Assembly (NCBI RefSeq): GCF_025685685.1
Contig: NZ_JAGSYH010000007.1
Coordinates: 281,084-345,083 of the forward strand
From: Acidicapsa dinghuensis
GTDB lineage: Bacteria; Acidobacteriota; Terriglobia; Terriglobales; Acidobacteriaceae
Direction of reading: 5' to 3'
DNA length: 64,000 nt
Shown: positions 8,827 through 17,606 of the stretch, in pieces
Layout of the letters: the number at the start of each line of letters is the position of its first letter
Position numbering within the stretch: position 1 is the first letter of the stretch
Program-made: the position numbers and the translations under genes
The notes under the pieces: model-generated
The model's input: the letters and a program-made list of their open reading frames with translations, nothing else
Told to the model about the DNA's origin: nothing
The model's database searches: none

Positions 8827-11604
8827 ATGTATCGAGCGCTGGGACTGATTTTGTTGTTCATGATGACTCGTGTCGCTGGCGCGGCAGATCTTCCCTGTTC
8901 CCTTCGTGCGCCGCAATTAAGTATTTCCCGCCTAAACATCTTTACGGAAGAGCAGGAGCAATGGCTGGGCGATGCGCAAGCCGACATGGTGGAGCCGCGC
9001 TACACGCTTCTGCCCGCAACGGAAAGCACATATCTCGATGAGATTGGCAAACGGCTGCTCGATCAGCTTCCGCCCACCTCGATCCATTACACCTTCCGCG
9101 TCTTTGAGTCGCCCGATCTGCGGGCGTTTTCACTGGCCGGCGGCCACATCTACATCAGCCGCAAACTCATCATGGATGCACGCAACGAAGATGAGCTGGC
9201 CGCCATGCTGGCGCAGGAGATCGGCCGTGTATACATTCACCACTCCGCTTCGGTGGTCACGCTCCGGTTGAATAAGCTCCTGCATGTGAAGGCCGTAAGC
9301 GACCAGGCGGATATCTACGACAAGTTTGAACGCATGCTCGATGTTCCTCCCACCAATGACTCGCAGCTAAGTCCAGGCGACCAGAAAAAGGATGAGTTGC
9401 TGGCTGATCAGGTCGGGCTTTACGCCATGATTAAGGCAAGTTATGACCCGAGCGCGTTCGCCGTGTTTCTTGACCGGGTTAATAACAATGGAGGGTTCAC
9501 CGGCAACCTGTTTACCGACCTTTTCGATACCACTCCGGAAATAAGCGTCCGCGTAAAAATGGCGCATAAATCCGTCGATTCCCTTCCTTCCGAATGCCGT
9601 CAGTCACGCCATGTCTATCGGCGCGGATTCAAGCCGTTCCAGGAGACTCTGGGCAGCCAACGCATCGATCCGCTGATGCCGGCTACCGCTGGCCTCTCAT
9701 TCATTCCGCTGCAGCCGCCAATGAATCCGGCGCTCGAAAACGTAATGCTCAGCCGGGACGGAAAGTATGTGCTCGCCCAGGATCGCTACAAGATTCACGT
9801 GTTGAGTACGTCTCCCTTAAAGCTGCTCTTTTCTGTTGATGCGCTCGACGCGGAACTGGCGCAGTTTTCACCAGACTCGCAATTCCTGGCCCTTAACTAC
9901 AACGACCTGCACATTGAAAAATGGAACATCTCTACAGGACAACTCGCCGACACGCTTGATTTCGTGGATTACGCCGGATGTGTACAAACCAGCCTGTCTC
10001 CCGATGGAAATGTAATGGCATGCGTCAGCTACTACGGCGGCCCGGTATGGCTAAAGCTCTTCGAGGTGCACACAGGGCGCATGCTCTACCAGAACATGCA
10101 CTTTTTCGACCGCGGCACGATGTTTGGAATGGATGCGCCAGGGAGGCTTAACACCAACTTCCAGGTACTCATGCGCTGGACGAGCGACGGGCGGTACTTC
10201 GTTGGTGCATCCGGTACTTCTGCTATGGCGTATGACCTGTTGCACCATCAGACAGTTCCTTTGCAGAAGACACTCTCCTACCTGTCGCAGGAGCGATTCG
10301 CGTTTGTCGGTTCCGATAAGCTGGCCTCTACCTGCGACTGGACCTACAAGACCGGCCGGGCGGATGAAACATATAAGATGTGCTACACCACGTTTCCGGA
10401 AGGCCGCGACATTGCCAGTTTTGACCTTCCGAGAGGCTGGTTGACCGGGGTAACTTCCGGCGACGATCTGCTCTTTGGTCCGCTGAGAAGCGCCGCCGCT
10501 GCGCTCGTAGACCCGGTCACAGGCAGAGAAAAGAAAGAGTTCCGGCTGGAAACAGTGGATGTGGCTGGCGATAAACTGGCTGCCGAAACTCCGAACGGTG
10601 GCATCGCTGTTGGTAAGTTAGGTGGCAGCATGGAAGAGGTCAGACTACCGGTTACTCCACTGGCAGCCCTGGAGTCGAACGCCTTCAGTATGAACGGCCG
10701 ATATCTTGCCATCTCCGACCGCGCCCGCGGAGCCGAATGGGATCTATCTACCGGAAAACTGATGGCCGTCACTTCACCCTTCCGAGCCGTTGCTGTGCAG
10801 GACGACGGCAAGCTCCAGGTGCAATTCATCCACCATGAGCTCAATCCATCGATCGACATAAATATCGACAAGCGAACGCATAAGTACGCAAGCTCACTAA
10901 CCCGGCTCGCCGATCCGGTGCAGTACGGCAGCATCCGCATGCGGATCAAACCACGGAGCATGCAGCAAAGCGCTGATACGGACGTGGATCTGGAGGCTTA
11001 CGATGCGTCGAGTGAAGCGCATCTATGGACCACGCACTTCGACTACCATCTCCCTGAGATAGTTCCGGCGGATGGAGACAAGCTGCTCTTTGTGATGAGC
11101 AGGCGCAGCGACTCAGGAGAAAACGAAGCCAGGCGCAATCATAAGCAATTGATCCGCACATCCGACTGGAACCGGGGATTTCTCGACGACCGCGGAACAC
11201 TGGTCGAGATAGTCTCCGACCGCACTGGGCAGGTAGAACGCGCCATCGCCACTCCGCAGCTGATCTCAAACGAGGACGCCGAACGAAACACCAGGCTCTT
11301 CGGAAGTCTGCTGGCCGTTTACGGTGACCACAACAACACGGTGGTTTATCGCGTTTCCGACGGCGGTCGGCTGCTGACATTCTTTGGCCGCGCACTCGCT
11401 GGCGATGAAAACCTTGGCATGGTGGCTGCGACAGACAGGCCTCAGGAGCTGAACGTCTATGACATCGTCACAGGAAAGCGCTTGCTGGCTGTCACGCTCG
11501 ACCACGATGTGCTTGCCGCGCGGTTTGTGCCCGGCGACAAACAACTGCTGGTGCTGACAGCGTCACAACATATCTACCGCATCAGTCTGCCTGCATCTCA
11601 CTGA
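8827..11604 (+). CDS. Secreted M48-like pseudopeptidase fused to a beta-propeller
   Basis: A 925-residue protein with a signal peptide (about 1-19). Residues 40-250 align with the core of M48 metallopeptidases of the BepA/YfgC type: FSLAGGHIYISRKLIMDARNEDELAAMLA, and later DELLADQVGLYAMIKASYDPSAF. The zinc motif HExxH should fall at 130-134 but reads Q-E-I-G-R, so both zinc histidines are replaced while the glutamate stays. The downstream ExxxD-type third-ligand region is kept. Residues ~290-920 are repetitive WD40/YVTN-like beta strands (LSRDGKYVLAQD, FSPDSQFLALNYND, TSDGRYFVGASG), probably one or two propellers. It may be a scaffold or chaperone at the envelope rather than a protease. The fold assignment is inference from pattern. 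Confidence 0.75.
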   Translation: MYRALGLILLFMMTRVAGAADLPCSLRAPQLSISRLNIFTEEQEQWLGDAQADMVEPRYTLLPATESTYLDEIGKRLLDQLPPTSIHYTFRVFESPDLRAFSLAGGHIYISRKLIMDARNEDELAAMLAQEIGRVYIHHSASVVTLRLNKLLHVKAVSDQADIYDKFERMLDVPPTNDSQLSPGDQKKDELLADQVGLYAMIKASYDPSAFAVFLDRVNNNGGFTGNLFTDLFDTTPEISVRVKMAHKSVDSLPSECRQSRHVYRRGFKPFQETLGSQRIDPLMPATAGLSFIPLQPPMNPALENVMLSRDGKYVLAQDRYKIHVLSTSPLKLLFSVDALDAELAQFSPDSQFLALNYNDLHIEKWNISTGQLADTLDFVDYAGCVQTSLSPDGNVMACVSYYGGPVWLKLFEVHTGRMLYQNMHFFDRGTMFGMDAPGRLNTNFQVLMRWTSDGRYFVGASGTSAMAYDLLHHQTVPLQKTLSYLSQERFAFVGSDKLASTCDWTYKTGRADETYKMCYTTFPEGRDIASFDLPRGWLTGVTSGDDLLFGPLRSAAAALVDPVTGREKKEFRLETVDVAGDKLAAETPNGGIAVGKLGGSMEEVRLPVTPLAALESNAFSMNGRYLAISDRARGAEWDLSTGKLMAVTSPFRAVAVQDDGKLQVQFIHHELNPSIDINIDKRTHKYASSLTRLADPVQYGSIRMRIKPRSMQQSADTDVDLEAYDASSEAHLWTTHFDYHLPEIVPADGDKLLFVMSRRSDSGENEARRNHKQLIRTSDWNRGFLDDRGTLVEIVSDRTGQVERAIATPQLISNEDAERNTRLFGSLLAVYGDHNNTVVYRVSDGGRLLTFFGRALAGDENLGMVAATDRPQELNVYDIVTGKRLLAVTLDHDVLAARFVPGDKQLLVLTASQHIYRISLPASH

Positions 11605-11738
11605 CATCAGATCTAGCCGCTTTTCGCCTCCCGCTGTTCCTCGCAAAAATGCCAGCTTATACGTTTTACTAGTACACTTGCGCGAGTATGATGGGTGGCG
11701 GAAAAATGCTCCCCGAAAACTCTTCCGGAAGGTCCAGT

Positions 11739-13964
11739 ATGACGCTCGCTTCGCCTTGGCGATTTCGCCTTTCCGCCGCCGTAGCTCTCGCAGCCATCGC
11801 GGCGGGTAGCATGCTTGTTGCGCAATCTCCCCGCCGTCGTCCGCCAGAACCCGCATGGGCCCACGCCAAGTACATGGACAAGAGCCTGTCGCCCGATGAA
11901 CGCGCCGAGCTCGTCCTTAAAGAGCTCACGCTCGATGAAAAGGTCGATCTCATCCACGGCCAGGGCATGCCCGGCTGGGGCAAACCGAAGCCCAACTACT
12001 ATCTCGGCAACGGGGGCGCCGGTTTCGTGCTCGGCATTGACCGTCTCGGCATTCCCTTCATTCAGATGAGCGACGCGGCCTACGGCGTCCGCTCCAGCGC
12101 CATGAATGGCCGTTATTCCACTGCCCTGCCCTCAAATCTCGGCGCGGCGGCCAGTTGGGACCCCGAAGCCGCCTGCGCCTATGGCGAAGTCATCGGCAGC
12201 GAACTTCGCGCCCAGGGTTACAACATGACCCTTGGTGGCGGCGTCAACCTCACCCGTGAGCCGCGCAATGGACGCACCTTCGAGTACCAGGGCGAAGACC
12301 CGGTCCTCGCCGGTACGCTGGTCGGCAACCGCATTAAGTGCGAACAGGCCCAGCACGTCATCGGCGACATCAAACACTTCGCCATCAACGACCAGGAAAG
12401 CGGCCGCAACGAAGTCGATTCCGTTATCTCGAACCGCGCCATGCAGGAGAGCGATCTGCTCGCCTTTCACATCGGCATCGAGGTCGGCGATCCGCAGGCC
12501 GTCATGTGCAGCTACAACGCCATCAATGGCGACTACGCCTGCGAAAACAAATACACACTCACCGATGTGCTGCGCAACGAGTGGCATTTCAAAGGCTTTG
12601 TGCTGTCGGATTGGGGCGGCACGCACTCCACCATCAAAGCTTCCGCCGCGGGCCTCGATCAGGAGCAGCCGCAGGAAAACTTCTACGGAGACTCCTTTAA
12701 GAAAGCTGTACAGGACGGGAAGATTCCTATGTCCGAACTCGATGAACATGTGCGCCGCGTGCTGCGTGCCGAGTTCGCCGCCGGGCTGGTCGACGATCCC
12801 CTCCACAAGAGCGTCGTCGATGTCTTCGGTGACCTTGCAAAAGCTCGCAAGATCGAAGACGGCAGTATCGTCCTGCTGAAGAACACGAACAACCTTCTTC
12901 CGCTCGACAAAAACTCCGTCCAGTCCATCGCAGTTATCGGTGACCACGCCGACTATGGCATGATCTCCGGCGGTGGCTCGGCGCAGGTCGACCCGCCCGG
13001 CGCGCCAAACCCGAAGTGGCTCGAGCATGTCTGGTTCCCTACCTCGCCGCTCAAATCAATCGAAGCCAGGGCTCCTTCGGCCAAGGTTGCGTTCGCATCG
13101 GGCAAGGATCTCGACGCAGCGGCGGAGCTGGCGAAGAAATCCGACGTAGCCATCGTCTTCGTGCAGCAGTGGGAGAGTGAAGGCATGGACCTGCCCAACC
13201 TCACACTACCCGATGAGCAAGACAAGATCGTGGAGGCAGTTGCAAAAGCCAACCCTAAGACCATTATCGTGGTGGAATCAGGAACTGCGGTAACGATGCC
13301 CTGGGTCGACAGCGTAGGCGCAATTGCCGAGGCCTGGTATGCGGGCAGCGCAGGTTCAGATGCCGTGGCCGACATCCTGTTTGGCGATGTAAACCCCAGC
13401 GCCAAACTGCCCATCACATTCCCGAAGAGCATCGACGATCTGCCGCATCCGACGATAGCTCAGCCCCCACCGCATTCGCAGGGCCCATCGCCCGTGATGC
13501 GCATGGAAGACGCCAAGCCCACCTTTGCCGTGCATTACGACGAGGGCGTGGAGATTGGCTACAAGTGGTATGACGCCGAGAACAAACCAGTGCTCTTCCC
13601 ATTCGGATTCGGATTGTCATACACGACTTACTCGTATTCGGACCTGAAGGTCAGCGAGGGCAAAGAGCCAAGGGTGACGTTCAAGGTAACGAACACAGGC
13701 AGCCGCGCCGGTGTTGAGATCGCCGAGGTCTACGCCGGACTGCCTGCGGCAGCACAGGAGCCGCCGAAGCGGTTGGTCGGCTTTACCCGCGTTGCATTAG
13801 CGCCGGGCGAGAGCAAAGAGGTCTCGGTCAGCGTGCCAAGACAATATCTCGAAATCTTCGACGAAGGCGCGAACGCGTTCAAACTGACACCGGGCAGCTA
13901 CACCTTCATGGTAGGCGGCTCGTCACAGGAACTGCCGCTCAAGCAGGAAGTCTCGCTGAATTAA
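11739..13964 (+). CDS. Glycoside hydrolase family 3 (beta-glucosidase-like)
   Basis: Exported GH3 enzyme of about 741 residues that probably releases beta-linked glucose or xylose from oligosaccharides. After a signal peptide (AAVALAAIAAGSMLVAQ) come the TIM-barrel domain (about 45-340), the alpha/beta sandwich domain (about 370-600) and a C-terminal fibronectin-III-like domain (about 640-735). The catalytic nucleophile is the aspartate of GFVLSDWGG, residue 291. Substrate-pocket blocks GGVNLTREPRNGRTFEYQGEDP and KHFAINDQESGR are typical. The acid/base Glu is likely in WESEGMDLPNL. ATG 11739 is preferred because GGAAGG lies six bases ahead; ATG 11688 would add 17 residues before the signal peptide. 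A hairpin follows the stop. Confidence 0.9.
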   Translation: MTLASPWRFRLSAAVALAAIAAGSMLVAQSPRRRPPEPAWAHAKYMDKSLSPDERAELVLKELTLDEKVDLIHGQGMPGWGKPKPNYYLGNGGAGFVLGIDRLGIPFIQMSDAAYGVRSSAMNGRYSTALPSNLGAAASWDPEAACAYGEVIGSELRAQGYNMTLGGGVNLTREPRNGRTFEYQGEDPVLAGTLVGNRIKCEQAQHVIGDIKHFAINDQESGRNEVDSVISNRAMQESDLLAFHIGIEVGDPQAVMCSYNAINGDYACENKYTLTDVLRNEWHFKGFVLSDWGGTHSTIKASAAGLDQEQPQENFYGDSFKKAVQDGKIPMSELDEHVRRVLRAEFAAGLVDDPLHKSVVDVFGDLAKARKIEDGSIVLLKNTNNLLPLDKNSVQSIAVIGDHADYGMISGGGSAQVDPPGAPNPKWLEHVWFPTSPLKSIEARAPSAKVAFASGKDLDAAAELAKKSDVAIVFVQQWESEGMDLPNLTLPDEQDKIVEAVAKANPKTIIVVESGTAVTMPWVDSVGAIAEAWYAGSAGSDAVADILFGDVNPSAKLPITFPKSIDDLPHPTIAQPPPHSQGPSPVMRMEDAKPTFAVHYDEGVEIGYKWYDAENKPVLFPFGFGLSYTTYSYSDLKVSEGKEPRVTFKVTNTGSRAGVEIAEVYAGLPAAAQEPPKRLVGFTRVALAPGESKEVSVSVPRQYLEIFDEGANAFKLTPGSYTFMVGGSSQELPLKQEVSLN

Positions 13965-13983
13965 CTGGCTTTCCCGAATACTT

Positions 13984-14018
13984 CCCGCAGGTTGCTGCGT
14001 GTCATAGCAACCTGTGGG
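13984..14018 (+). terminator. Hairpin after the GH3 gene
   Basis: An inverted repeat with arms CCCGCAGGTTGCT (13984-13996) and AGCAACCTGTGGG (14006-14018), paired over 13 positions with one G-T wobble and a nine-base loop, lies 20 bp after the GH3 stop codon. There is only a short, mixed T-rich stretch after it, so it is a plausible transcript end rather than a textbook rho-independent terminator. Confidence 0.5.
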
Positions 14019-14190
14019 GAGTTGCTTTGATCAAGATCGATTCACAAGACCGCGTCCCGAAGCCGAGTAATGCGGCGCTAAAGGTTGTTGCAGCACGCCT
14101 GTTTGGCATGGAAATTGCGCCGCTTACTGCGAGGTGGACCGTGTTGTTCGAGTGATTTCGAAATCTGGGCCAACTGCCGATGGAGCCTGA

Positions 14191-14301
14191 TCAGTGCATG
14201 TAGGTTTTGAGCAGCCACCAGATGAGAAAGAGTGCTACGAAAGCCAGCAATGCGTGCACGAGCCACTGGCCCAGGGTATTCGGTCTGCCGAAGTGGAACA
14301 T
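14191..14301 (-). CDS. Possible 36-residue single-helix membrane protein
   Basis: A short reading frame from ATG 14301 to TGA 14191 encodes a 36-residue peptide whose middle is one clean membrane helix (LVHALLAFVALFLIWWLLK), with a polar start (FHFGRPNTLGQ) and a short Lys-Tyr end. The helix has the right length and a positive cytoplasmic-looking flank. No good Shine-Dalgarno is visible upstream of the ATG, and it sits in an otherwise empty stretch between the GH3 gene and a broken PIN gene. It could be a real small membrane protein or a chance frame. Confidence 0.35.
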   Translation of the reverse strand: MFHFGRPNTLGQWLVHALLAFVALFLIWWLLKTYMH

Positions 14302-14315
14302 TTGCGAGATGCTAG

Positions 14316-14543
14316 CAGTGTTTTTCAGAGGGATCTGTGCTGAAAAGAGCGCCTGAGTACAGGATTGCGGTCGTGTTATACGAAGACAAAGATCGGGATT
14401 AAGAAGTAGCTAAGAAATCGGGCGCATGGTTGATCAGCGGGAATTTCAAGCATTTCCCGAAAGAAGTATGTATGGGGGTGAAGGTGGTTTCGCCTGGGGA
14501 GTATTTAGAGGAGCTTGATGCGAAGTGGAATAACAAACACTAG
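14316..14543 (+). pseudogene. Broken PIN-domain toxin/nuclease remnant
   Basis: On the plus strand, the frame ending at TAG 14541-14543 reads as the C-terminal half of a PIN-domain protein: an EDKDRD acidic block, then EVAKKSGAWLISGNFKHFP and VKVVSPGEYLEEL. This matches the end of PIN toxins of the COG1569 type, where xGNxKHFP and xxSPxEFL are conserved. A TAA stop at 14400-14402 interrupts the frame in the middle of the acidic active-site region, and another stop (14313-14315) closes it upstream. No N-terminal part and no antitoxin gene are seen. It looks like a decayed type II toxin-antitoxin toxin gene. Confidence 0.6.
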
Positions 14544-14609
14544 GTTGTCGGGATTGTGATGATCGAGATCTGACATCAAGAAAAGAATGAGCAGCCCTAT
14601 TTCGCATTC

Positions 14610-14924
14610 TCATCGCGCAAGTTTCCAATGAAAGAAAACCGCTTCCCACAAAAAACTCGCAAAAGCCACTCCAGCGCAAACTGCCCTCGCAACTGTAATT
14701 GCCCTATACTTAGCTGCGAGCTTCGGGAAAAATAACTCCTCTACGTAGATCACAAAAAAGCATGCCCAAATCGCCATTGCAACTGAGCTTTCTGTTGCCT
14801 CTACGCTCCAAAAAACACTAGCGGCAACAAAGGCTAACGCAGCAATCACTAATCTCTGCCGTCTTGGTACAGCTTGAACCAATGGCTCGATGCCTTCGAT
14901 TTGGTTGCTCATTGCAATCAACAT
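14610..14924 (-). CDS. Small membrane protein, function unknown
   Basis: About 104 residues from ATG 14924 (AAGGA about nine bases upstream; the frame extends to 14972). Two to three hydrophobic stretches are visible: LVIAALAFVAASVFW, MAIWACFFVIYVEELFF and a C-terminal AVCAGVAFASFLWEAVFF. No family is recognised. Base composition is noticeably more AT-rich than the flanking metabolic genes, and it sits beside a decayed PIN gene, which suggests an acquired or relaxed patch of the chromosome. Confidence 0.5.
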   Translation of the reverse strand: MLIAMSNQIEGIEPLVQAVPRRQRLVIAALAFVAASVFWSVEATESSVAMAIWACFFVIYVEELFFPKLAAKYRAITVARAVCAGVAFASFLWEAVFFHWKLAR

Positions 14925-15066
14925 TACCTCAAATCCTTCTTTGGCGAATCCGACATGCAAATTGCAAGACAAAAAGAGCTGCCGTGCTTGCGGCAGCCCC
15001 TCTGTAATTCGAATTGACTTAACCGCGGAGGAGATATTTCACCTGCTGTACCACTGAATCGTATTC

Positions 15067-16203
15067 CTAAGGCTTTTCCTGGAACGCGGCCTTCAGGTGG
15101 TTGTCGGCTTCCGGTGCCTCGACCGTAGTGATTTGATCCTCTTTTTTTCTTCCTGTCAGCCGGCTCCACAGCTTGCTCGGCCAATCTTTGTCCATGCATG
15201 GTCGTTCCAACAGCATGTAATAACCGAGCCCCACGACGCCTACGGCTACCAGTTCCAACACCATTCCGGCAGGGATGCCTAAACGCCAGACCTTAACGAT
15301 GCTGCTCAGCACCAGGTTGTGAGTAAGGTAGATGCTGTAGCACATGCCTCCGATGATGGAGATGGCCGGCAGGGAGAGAAACCAGCTGCCGATTGGCCCC
15401 TTGAAGGCAGACACAATTCCAATGGCTATAAAAACCGCCGACCAGATGGTCCACCCAGTCCCTCCAAGTCCGAAGACAAATCCCCAGGCTGCCAGGCCGA
15501 TCACGTCCCATCCCCAATGGGATGGGATCCGCTTCCAATCGGTCAGGTAAAGATCGCAAACCAGAAATCCGGCGAGAAAATATTGCAGATTGCCGAGGAG
15601 ACTCAACCGCACCCTGGAAACATCGCCGATCCATAACTGAGCGATGGAGAGGGCGAGGATGACGGCGAGAAATCCCGCTCTGCGCCAGTTCTTAGGCCCA
15701 CGGAACGCGACCAGCGCCAAAATAGGAGCCAGGCAGTAAAACTGCACTTCGACTTCCAATGACCAGACCGGAGGATTGATAGAGCTCATTTTCCCGTAGA
15801 CCATGCTGTGGACGTATCCCAGGGTTGCGAGAAAATGCGGCATAAGAGCCCGGACAGCTACGTGCATGGCTCCCACCAGCAAGGCAAACCGCAGCAGAAG
15901 CAAAACGATGTAAGGCGGTTCGAGACGGGTGAGGCGGCGCAGAAAATACGCGGAAATCCGCACTTTTTTGCCGCCGAGCAAATCCTGTTTGGCAAAAGGC
16001 AAGCCGAGAATGAAGCCGCTCAGAGCGAAGAATACTTCCACTCCGCGAAGCCCATAATGGACGGAAGGAAAGAGGATGGTCCGGACGCTGTCGGTGGCTT
16101 GAATGGCGATGTGGTACAGAACGACAGAAAGAATCGCAATAAACCGCACCCCGTCGATCTCAGGGATGTAGCTGCCACCTGTTGTTCTGCGCCGCAGATC
16201 CAT
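15067..16203 (-). CDS. Acyltransferase family 3 (OafA/YrhL-like) membrane protein
   Basis: A 378-residue integral membrane O-acyltransferase. N-terminal hallmarks are IPEIDGVRFIAILSVVLYH with the conserved Arg and His, followed by GLRGVEVFFALSGFILG and the basic-aromatic FLRRLTRLEPPYIV motif. SLEVEVQFYCLAP marks the mid-protein catalytic helix. The C-terminus is hydrophilic. It likely acylates a surface glycan or glycolipid, as inferred from the family. It stands alone, with sdhB on the same strand ending 128 bp upstream. This is the second of three such genes in the window and is not a close copy of the others, judged by the N-terminal motifs. Confidence 0.85.
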   Translation of the reverse strand: MDLRRRTTGGSYIPEIDGVRFIAILSVVLYHIAIQATDSVRTILFPSVHYGLRGVEVFFALSGFILGLPFAKQDLLGGKKVRISAYFLRRLTRLEPPYIVLLLLRFALLVGAMHVAVRALMPHFLATLGYVHSMVYGKMSSINPPVWSLEVEVQFYCLAPILALVAFRGPKNWRRAGFLAVILALSIAQLWIGDVSRVRLSLLGNLQYFLAGFLVCDLYLTDWKRIPSHWGWDVIGLAAWGFVFGLGGTGWTIWSAVFIAIGIVSAFKGPIGSWFLSLPAISIIGGMCYSIYLTHNLVLSSIVKVWRLGIPAGMVLELVAVGVVGLGYYMLLERPCMDKDWPSKLWSRLTGRKKEDQITTVEAPEADNHLKAAFQEKP

Positions 16204-16331
16204 TGCGTTCGCTCACCCTCCGTCTCACACAGGATAGAGTCGCGTCTCGCGGTACGTACAGAGTACCGATGGCGCGGCAGCATGCTTCCGGGCATCTCGC
16301 GGCTTGAGTTGGAACTATGCTGGGCCCGGTG

Positions 16332-17081
16332 CTAACTGCGAACCAAGTCCTTGATTTGCTGGACGATAACGTCGCGGGTGACATCGCTGATGGCTTCGGT
16401 TAATGGGAGCTGCTTGGGACAGGCCTGGACGCAGTTCTGGGCGAAGCCGCACTCCTGGACGCCGCCGTCGCCGGCGAGGGCGCGCAGGCGATCCTCTTTG
16501 AGGACCTTGCCGCTGGGGTGCTGGTTGAAGAGCTTGACCTGAGCGATGGTGGCTGCGCCGACGAAGCCGGTGGCGTCGTTGAACTGCGGGCAAACCTCCA
16601 TGCAGCAGCAGCAGGAGATGCAGTTGGAGAGCGGGTAGGCCACTTCCTGCTCCTGCGGCGAGATACGCGGGCCGGAGCCGAGGTCATAGGTGCCGTCAAC
16701 GGGAACCCAGGCCTTGACGGCCTTGAGGTTTTCAAAGAGGACGCTGCGGTCGACGGCGAGGTCACGCACGACGGGAAACTTGGTCAAAGGCTGGAGACGG
16801 ATGGGCTGTTCCAGCTTATCTACAAGGGCAGAGCAGGCCATGCGGGCTTTGCCGTTGATGACCATGGCGCAGGAGCCGCAGATCTCTTCGAGGCAGTTGG
16901 AGTCGTAGGTGATGGGCGTCGTTTCCTGACCAGCAGCCGTGACGGGGTTGGCCGCGATCTCCATCATGGCGGAGATGACGTTCATGCCGGGACGCCAGGG
17001 GAGCTCGAACTTTTCCCAGGTGGCTTGGGCATCGGGGCCCGATTGACGCTTGATTTCGATGGTTACGGTCTTGTTTGCCAT
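16332..17081 (-). CDS. sdhB: Succinate dehydrogenase iron-sulfur subunit
   Basis: SdhB, 249 residues, carries electrons from the flavin of SdhA to the membrane cytochrome. The [2Fe-2S] ferredoxin-like domain has CLEEICGSCAM with a further Cys in MACSAL. The C-terminal domain has the clusters CISCCCCMEVCP and CVQACPKQLPL that bind the [4Fe-4S] and [3Fe-4S] centres. The first motif of this second domain is rich in Cys (four in a row within CISCCCC), as in other B. subtilis-type (type B) enzymes. It is separated from sdhA by a small membrane gene and a repeat-containing gap, so it may rely on read-through or its own promoter. Confidence 0.95.
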   Translation of the reverse strand: MANKTVTIEIKRQSGPDAQATWEKFELPWRPGMNVISAMMEIAANPVTAAGQETTPITYDSNCLEEICGSCAMVINGKARMACSALVDKLEQPIRLQPLTKFPVVRDLAVDRSVLFENLKAVKAWVPVDGTYDLGSGPRISPQEQEVAYPLSNCISCCCCMEVCPQFNDATGFVGAATIAQVKLFNQHPSGKVLKEDRLRALAGDGGVQECGFAQNCVQACPKQLPLTEAISDVTRDVIVQQIKDLVRS

Positions 17082-17166
17082 GATGTGTCTCGTCGTTTTA
17101 ATTTCAGTTATTGCGGTTGGTAAATCGTTAGGGTTGATTTAGGACGTCTGATGAGATTCATGATTC

Positions 17167-17439
17167 CTATCGATGAGCCCCATAGTGAAACCAAAGTAAA
17201 AAGCCTAAACCGATTAACATTAGGCTTATTCCAAGCCCTAGAAGTACACGCCTCAACCAACTTCTGCGCGGAAACCAGTTGGCTACAGATGCTACGAAGA
17301 AGCCCGGTGGCCAGATGTAAAACCAAAACGGGTGTGATTGCGTCACCATCATGAAAGCCTCTATCGCGAGGAGGAGAGTCGCACAAGAGGTCCCGACGAC
17401 TCTTACAACGCGCTCTTCTCTTTGCTGATCGGCTTCCAC
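17167..17439 (-). CDS. Small three-helix membrane protein between sdhA and sdhB
   Basis: A 90-residue hypothetical protein with three hydrophobic segments (CATLLLAIEAFMMV, FWFYIWPPGFFVASVANW and VLLGLGISLMLIGLGFLLW). Start GTG 17439 is preferred because GGAG lies seven bases upstream and no other start codon follows the in-frame TGA further upstream. It is on the same strand as the sdh genes, 85 bp before sdhB, and is more AT-rich than they are. No similarity to the SdhD anchor is visible, and type B enzymes have a single anchor (SdhC), so it is probably an unrelated insertion. Confidence 0.55.
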   Translation of the reverse strand: MEADQQREERVVRVVGTSCATLLLAIEAFMMVTQSHPFWFYIWPPGFFVASVANWFPRRSWLRRVLLGLGISLMLIGLGFLLWFHYGAHR

Positions 17440-17482
17440 TCGATAGCTCCATTCCCAGCACGCTCGAACAACCTTCCCTCAG

Positions 17483-17535
17483 GGGCTAAAGCCCGCCTAT
17501 TTCGTCGTTTCTAGCGGCACTGCTAAAGCCGTGCC
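17483..17535. repeat. Two neighbouring GCTAAAGCC palindromes
   Basis: The palindrome GGGCTAAAGCCC at 17483-17494 is followed about 20 bp later by a second hairpin with arms GGCAC/GTGCC around TGCTAAAGCC (17516-17535). Both share the core GCTAAAGCC. They lie in the sdhA-to-small-membrane-gene gap, next to another dispersed repeat. They look like a REP-type extragenic element and could limit read-through from sdhA. Confidence 0.55.
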
Positions 17536-17557
17536 CTGTTACAAAACTCTTGAAGCC

Positions 17558-17585
17558 GATCCTCCGCTTTGCTCAGGATGACAAC
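17558..17585 (-). repeat. Dispersed intergenic repeat, copy 1
   Basis: On the minus strand this reads GTTGTCATCCTGAGCAAAGC and continues GGAGGATC. The same sequence, with only small changes, is found at 40235-40269, 50711-50738 and, degraded, at 48698-48727, always between genes. Confidence 0.7.
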
Positions 17586-17606
17586 AAAAAGACTACGTGC
17601 CTCCAC

